Shown here piece by piece: positions 60,467 through 64,000 of a stretch of 64,000 nucleotides of DNA. Positions within the stretch are counted from its first letter, which is position 1. The number at the start of each line of letters is the position of its first letter. A program made the position numbers and the translations under genes. The notes beneath the pieces are model-generated. The model ran no database searches, was not told the origin of the DNA, and saw only the letters and a program-made list of their open reading frames with translations. Source of the DNA: Candidatus Hydrogenedens sp. (GTDB lineage: Bacteria > Hydrogenedentota > Hydrogenedentia > Hydrogenedentales > JAEUWI01); contig WGMK01000018.1 in the NCBI GenBank assembly GCA_016125095.1, forward strand, positions 1 through 64,000, in the 5' to 3' direction.

Positions 60467-61411
60467 ATGGGCGGATGGAAACGGGCTTGGGCGTTGATGC
60501 TGGCGGCAATACTGGGGTGCGGCGTCGTATCGGCGGCGGACGAGGGTGGACGGCAGGTCAGTCCGTCGGGCATCAAGCACTCGTTTCTGCTGGTTGGCCC
60601 GAAGACGGCCTTGTTCAACGAAGACAGCGAAATCGTGTGGGAAGTGCCCGGCAATGCGCACGATGGCTATGTGCTGCCCAATGGCAACATCCTTGTGTCG
60701 GACTACAAGGTGTCGCGCGAGTATAAGGCCGGCACGCACGACGTCGTCTGGTCCTACGAACTTTCGCCGGAGAACAAGGAGATGGGCACGCCGCAGCGGC
60801 TCGACAATGGCTTGACGATGCTGGTGGAACGCGGCCTGAAGCCGCGCATCATCGAGGTGGACGCCGCAGGCAAGATCGTCCACGAGACCCCGCTCCAGCC
60901 GGACACCGACGACATCCACATGCAGACCCGCATGGCGCGCAAACTGCCGAACGGCAACTACCTCGTGCCGCACCTCTTCGCCTTCGCGGTGAAGGAATAC
61001 TCGCCGGCGGGCGAGGTGGTGGATATCATTCGCACGGACCTCGAGGAATTCGGCGGACGGGAGGGCAAGAACTGGCCCTTTACGGCTATCCGCCTCGACA
61101 ACGGCAATACCTATGTGAACCTAACGCACGGCGACAAGACGGCCGAATTCGGTCCGGACGGCAAGGTCGTCTGGCGGCTCGACAACAGCGACGTGGACGG
61201 CCGCCTGAGCGATCCCTGCGGCGCGCAGCGGCTGCCGAACGGCAACACCATCGTCTGCAGCTACGGCCAGCGCGATCCGTCGAAGTGCCGCATCTTCGAG
61301 GTCACCCGCGACAAGGAGGTGGTGTGGGAATTCTTCCACCCGGAGCTGCACGCGCACGAGGTGCACATCGTCACCACAAACGGCGAAACGGTCACTCCCG
61401 TGCTGCGCTAA
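60467..61411 (+). CDS. Secreted beta-propeller protein
   Basis: 314 residues from the ATG at 60467 (GGAGGG upstream). A signal peptide followed by repeats containing L-P-N-G-N and V-V-W motifs, clearly related to the protein at 53222-54145. Converges with, and overlaps by 4 bp, the hypothetical glycoside hydrolase gene. Function unknown. Confidence 0.8.
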   Translation: MGGWKRAWALMLAAILGCGVVSAADEGGRQVSPSGIKHSFLLVGPKTALFNEDSEIVWEVPGNAHDGYVLPNGNILVSDYKVSREYKAGTHDVVWSYELSPENKEMGTPQRLDNGLTMLVERGLKPRIIEVDAAGKIVHETPLQPDTDDIHMQTRMARKLPNGNYLVPHLFAFAVKEYSPAGEVVDIIRTDLEEFGGREGKNWPFTAIRLDNGNTYVNLTHGDKTAEFGPDGKVVWRLDNSDVDGRLSDPCGAQRLPNGNTIVCSYGQRDPSKCRIFEVTRDKEVVWEFFHPELHAHEVHIVTTNGETVTPVLR

Positions 61412-63591
61412 TCCGCTTCCGATTCGTATTGCAGCAGCACCACGTCGTGAATGTCGTTGATCGTCAAGTCAACCGTGTGCTCGGTCGCGTTGATTTCGGT
61501 GGACGAAGTAATCGCCTCCGCACGTGTGATGCTTTCTTTGGTTGTGAGCGTGGCGCGGTACAGCGGAATATCTTCCACCAGGCCCGGCAGAATCCATGGG
61601 CGCTTCGCCTCGGTGATTCCGGGCGGCGTCGGATAACCCACGAAGTGAACGCGAAGGGTCTTCGCATCCGCGTCGTCCGTCACGGTCGTCTCCACAAACG
61701 TGGGCGCCTCGATTTTTATGCGGGGTTCCGGCTGCAGGATTCGCATTGCATTGCGCAGCAGCTTGCGCGCCTCCGAGGTGCGGTATTCGCTGCCCATGGC
61801 CGCGCCAGGCGCGACGGCGAAGGTCAGCACCCGCCCCTTGCCCAGCGTGTTCAACAGCACGCCCGGCCCTGCCGGTTCGCCTGCGGAACTTGGAAAGCTT
61901 GTCCCCTCGATCCCTTCCTTCTGCCGCTGTCGCCGAACGGGAGCCACGAGGTCACCGGCCGCGAGGGCCGTGGTGGGTTCGTAGATGGCGGCCGGGCCAT
62001 AGATGAGGTGTGGCCAATCGAGCGGCACTTCATCGGCCAGCGGCTGCAGGGTGTCGGGCAATGCAGACAAACGGAGGTAGTTATCCCGGTCGGGCATCAT
62101 GCGCACGAGCTTCGCGCCGATCAGTTCCTCCATCGTGCTGTGTTCCGCCGGATTGCCCCAGTGGTCGTAGCAACCAGTCAGTCCAGTTACGATCAGGCAG
62201 CCGCCGGCGCGCACATAGGCCTCGAATATCGAGGCCTCCTCCGGCGAGACGATGGCCACGTTCGGCAGTATCACGACCGGGAAAGGCCGCAGCGACTCCT
62301 CCGAAAGGATTTCATCCAGGGCCACTCCCACGGGGACATGCGCGTAGGCCATCGCCAGGTGCGCGCCGAAAAACGGATGCTGGTACTTTTCCTTTTCCTC
62401 GCGGCCATACCAGTCGCGTGCGCGCTGTGAATAGTAGAGTGCCGCTTCGTATACCGGCGCCTGCCCAAAGTGCTCGCGCTTGGCATGTACCTCGTCGAAA
62501 AGATCGTGAATACGCCCATAGGCCACCGGGTCCATCGCACCCGAGAACGGCGTCTTGTCGACAATCGTCACTTGGGCGCCATGCGCCAAGAGCGAGAACA
62601 TTTCCCAGCGCAGGTCGGTGAGCGGACGGCTAGTCTGGTCGTGGTAGAAGCGGGTGCCGCGCTGCATGACCACCTGGTAACGACGGCCGGGTCCTGTCGC
62701 CCGCACGAATTCCGCCGTAAGCCCTGAACCCAGTGCGCCGAAGCCCCAGGTGCCGCTCTCGCAGGTTACGAAATCGCCGATGTGCGCGTGCTGCACCGGG
62801 CGCTGGCCGACCTCGAACGAGAAGGGCGGATAGCCATGGTAGTTAAAATCGATCGAGATTCCAGAATCGGCCTGCTTCACGAAAGCCCGGATATCCCGCT
62901 CGAAATCCGCGCTGGTCTCGTACCGGAACTCCAGCATCTCCTCCCACGCCTTGTCCCACGAAACCGTGCGCGGCAATTCCACATGAGCGCTTGCGGCCTT
63001 CGCCAGGCACGTGTCGCAGTAGCAGCCATACGGAGGACCGAATCCCTGGTCGACCATGTCCACGTGGAACCCATCGACGCCATAGGCCATCATCTCCGAC
63101 AAGAGTCCCTTGATGTAGTCGCGGTAGGGGCCGTTGAGACAGACGCGATTGGGAATCACCTGGCCGTCGGCACCCACCATCGAAAACTCGGGATGCTCTT
63201 TCAAGGCATGTCCACCGGACTGTACGACGCAGTACACGATTACCGGTAGGTCGTGCGCCTGCGCGGCGTCTACGGCTTCGCGCAGCGGGTCGCGCTCGCC
63301 CAGTCCCGGTGCCTTCGGCATCAGCTTGGAGTCGTAATAGGCCCACTCGCCGTCGCGTCCCCAGAGCACGAGATACTCCGAGCCGCTCTCGATTTGCTTA
63401 GCGATGATTTCCGCGCCCGAAAACCCGGCGGCGTAGCCCGTATCACGCGGGTCGGAGCCCCACTGTGCGCCGGTAGGACCGACCTCCATGCCAATAAGTC
63501 GATCTTCGTACCATGGTATCTCTGCGGTGCCAACTGGAGCGATAGAAAGAAGAACGAGCAGTCCGGACCATCCGAGGGTATATCGCCGCAT
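61408..63591 (-). CDS. Secreted hypothetical glycoside hydrolase (GHL6-like)
   Basis: 727 residues with a signal peptide. The first half looks like a TIM barrel with Y-G-V-D-G-F-H-V-D-M-V, a typical catalytic-acid strand of hypothetical glycosyl hydrolase 6 and GH29/GH42-like enzymes, followed by C-Y-C-D-T-C. The middle has a beta-galactosidase trimerisation-like (GATase-type) domain, the end a beta-sandwich. Substrate unknown; likely a polysaccharide chain. Confidence 0.75.
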   Translation of the reverse strand: MRRYTLGWSGLLVLLSIAPVGTAEIPWYEDRLIGMEVGPTGAQWGSDPRDTGYAAGFSGAEIIAKQIESGSEYLVLWGRDGEWAYYDSKLMPKAPGLGERDPLREAVDAAQAHDLPVIVYCVVQSGGHALKEHPEFSMVGADGQVIPNRVCLNGPYRDYIKGLLSEMMAYGVDGFHVDMVDQGFGPPYGCYCDTCLAKAASAHVELPRTVSWDKAWEEMLEFRYETSADFERDIRAFVKQADSGISIDFNYHGYPPFSFEVGQRPVQHAHIGDFVTCESGTWGFGALGSGLTAEFVRATGPGRRYQVVMQRGTRFYHDQTSRPLTDLRWEMFSLLAHGAQVTIVDKTPFSGAMDPVAYGRIHDLFDEVHAKREHFGQAPVYEAALYYSQRARDWYGREEKEKYQHPFFGAHLAMAYAHVPVGVALDEILSEESLRPFPVVILPNVAIVSPEEASIFEAYVRAGGCLIVTGLTGCYDHWGNPAEHSTMEELIGAKLVRMMPDRDNYLRLSALPDTLQPLADEVPLDWPHLIYGPAAIYEPTTALAAGDLVAPVRRQRQKEGIEGTSFPSSAGEPAGPGVLLNTLGKGRVLTFAVAPGAAMGSEYRTSEARKLLRNAMRILQPEPRIKIEAPTFVETTVTDDADAKTLRVHFVGYPTPPGITEAKRPWILPGLVEDIPLYRATLTTKESITRAEAITSSTEINATEHTVDLTINDIHDVVLLQYESEAD

Positions 63592-63619
63592 ACTTGGTCT
63601 CCCTGATGTCCTATTGAGC

Positions 63620-64000
63620 CTACTCCGGCGTGCGGAGGAACTCCAGCAGATCGGCGAAGTGCTGCGGCTCGAGGCCGGCTTCCAGTTCTTCGGGCATGAG
63701 CGACAGCCCCGCCGAGGTCATCGATTCGATGCTGTCGCGCGGAATGGAATGCGTCTCGTTGTTGGCATCGCGCAGCACGACACCCGCCTCGGATTCCTGC
63801 TCGATGATGCCGGTGTACGACTCGAGGTCCGTTGTCGCCACGGTGTAGGCCACGTATTTCATGTCCACTGCGGCGTTCGGGTCGAGCACGTCGTGCAGGA
63901 TCGTCTCCTTGCTCTTGCGGAAAATCTCGGTGAGGTTCGGCGCGAGTTCGCCGCCGAGGTCGCGCACGCGGTGGCATTTCGAACAGCGTTCCTCGAAGAT
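63620..64000 (-). CDS. C-terminal part of a PVC-type c-type cytochrome domain protein (5' end outside window)
   Basis: 127 codons run off the window. The retained end begins in a haem-binding motif C-S-K-C-H, then a G-G-x-L-A-P-N-L segment, and a C-terminal beta part with D-L-E-S-Y-T-G-I-I. This is the C-terminal module of large haem-binding proteins common in Planctomycetota and relatives, usually fused to a beta-propeller or HEAT region. Supports the taxonomic guess. Confidence 0.85.
   Translation of the reverse strand: MFEERCSKCHRVRDLGGELAPNLTEIFRKSKETILHDVLDPNAAVDMKYVAYTVATTDLESYTGIIEQESEAGVVLRDANNETHSIPRDSIESMTSAGLSLMPEELEAGLEPQHFADLLEFLRTPE

Noticed and set aside
1..64000. CRISPR array
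   Set aside because: No set of regularly spaced identical short repeats was seen, and no cas gene is present.

Overview
The window looks like a bacterial chromosome carrying a large stack of integrated elements. The right-hand 14 kb (about 50.4-64 kb) is ordinary GC-rich chromosome. It holds secreted sulfatases, a DUF2961 glycoside hydrolase, PhoD, beta-propeller proteins, a hypothetical glycoside hydrolase and a CxxCH haem domain of the kind common in Planctomycetota, Verrucomicrobiota, Lentisphaerota and Hydrogenedentota. That suite suggests a PVC-like or Hydrogenedentota-like polysaccharide degrader, but no marker gene fixes the phylum.

Layout. 1-2.4 kb: the tail of an IS30-type transposase, then a large AAA_13/RloC-like ATPase that has lost its Walker A end at the IS junction. 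2.4-46.1 kb: an island of about 43.7 kb bounded by direct 58-bp copies of the 3' half of a tRNA-Ser. Its cargo, left to right, is: a phosphatase/ADP-ribosylglycohydrolase fusion; a 12-kb restriction-like locus (Vsr, Dcm, then a three-gene operon resembling dptF-dptG-dptH); a replication module (SF3-like ATPase, a primase/exonuclease/family A polymerase fusion, a small partner); a WYL regulator; a TerB/HNH-membrane cassette; an ankyrin protein; a small membrane protein diverging from an XRE regulator; a tyrosine integrase; a run of small accessory genes; and a copper module (ECF sigma, CopA, Cys-rich protein, CusB, CusA, CusC).

46.1-50.3 kb: two compact tandem units. Each starts and ends at the same 7-bp anticodon-loop core (TTTCGAG on the + strand), and each carries a complete 90-nt tRNA-Ser(CGA) about 338 bp from its left core. 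The second unit also encodes a primase-helicase with a TOTE-type AEP domain. The 5' half of the original tRNA-Ser lies beyond them at 50306-50344. The host tRNA gene has therefore been split at its anticodon loop by about 48 kb of DNA, and the complete copies inside the insert presumably supply tRNA function.

How the parts fit: the anticodon loop flanked by the anticodon stem is a classic tyrosine-recombinase crossover site. The island (with the integrase) and the compact tRNA-carrying units (without one) share this core and a related right-end repeat. This suggests a family of elements and satellites that repeatedly invade one tRNA gene. Within the island, the Dcm/Vsr plus DptFGH-like locus and the TerB/HNH cassette are the best candidates for unusual defence systems. 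No CRISPR array and no rRNA genes were seen.
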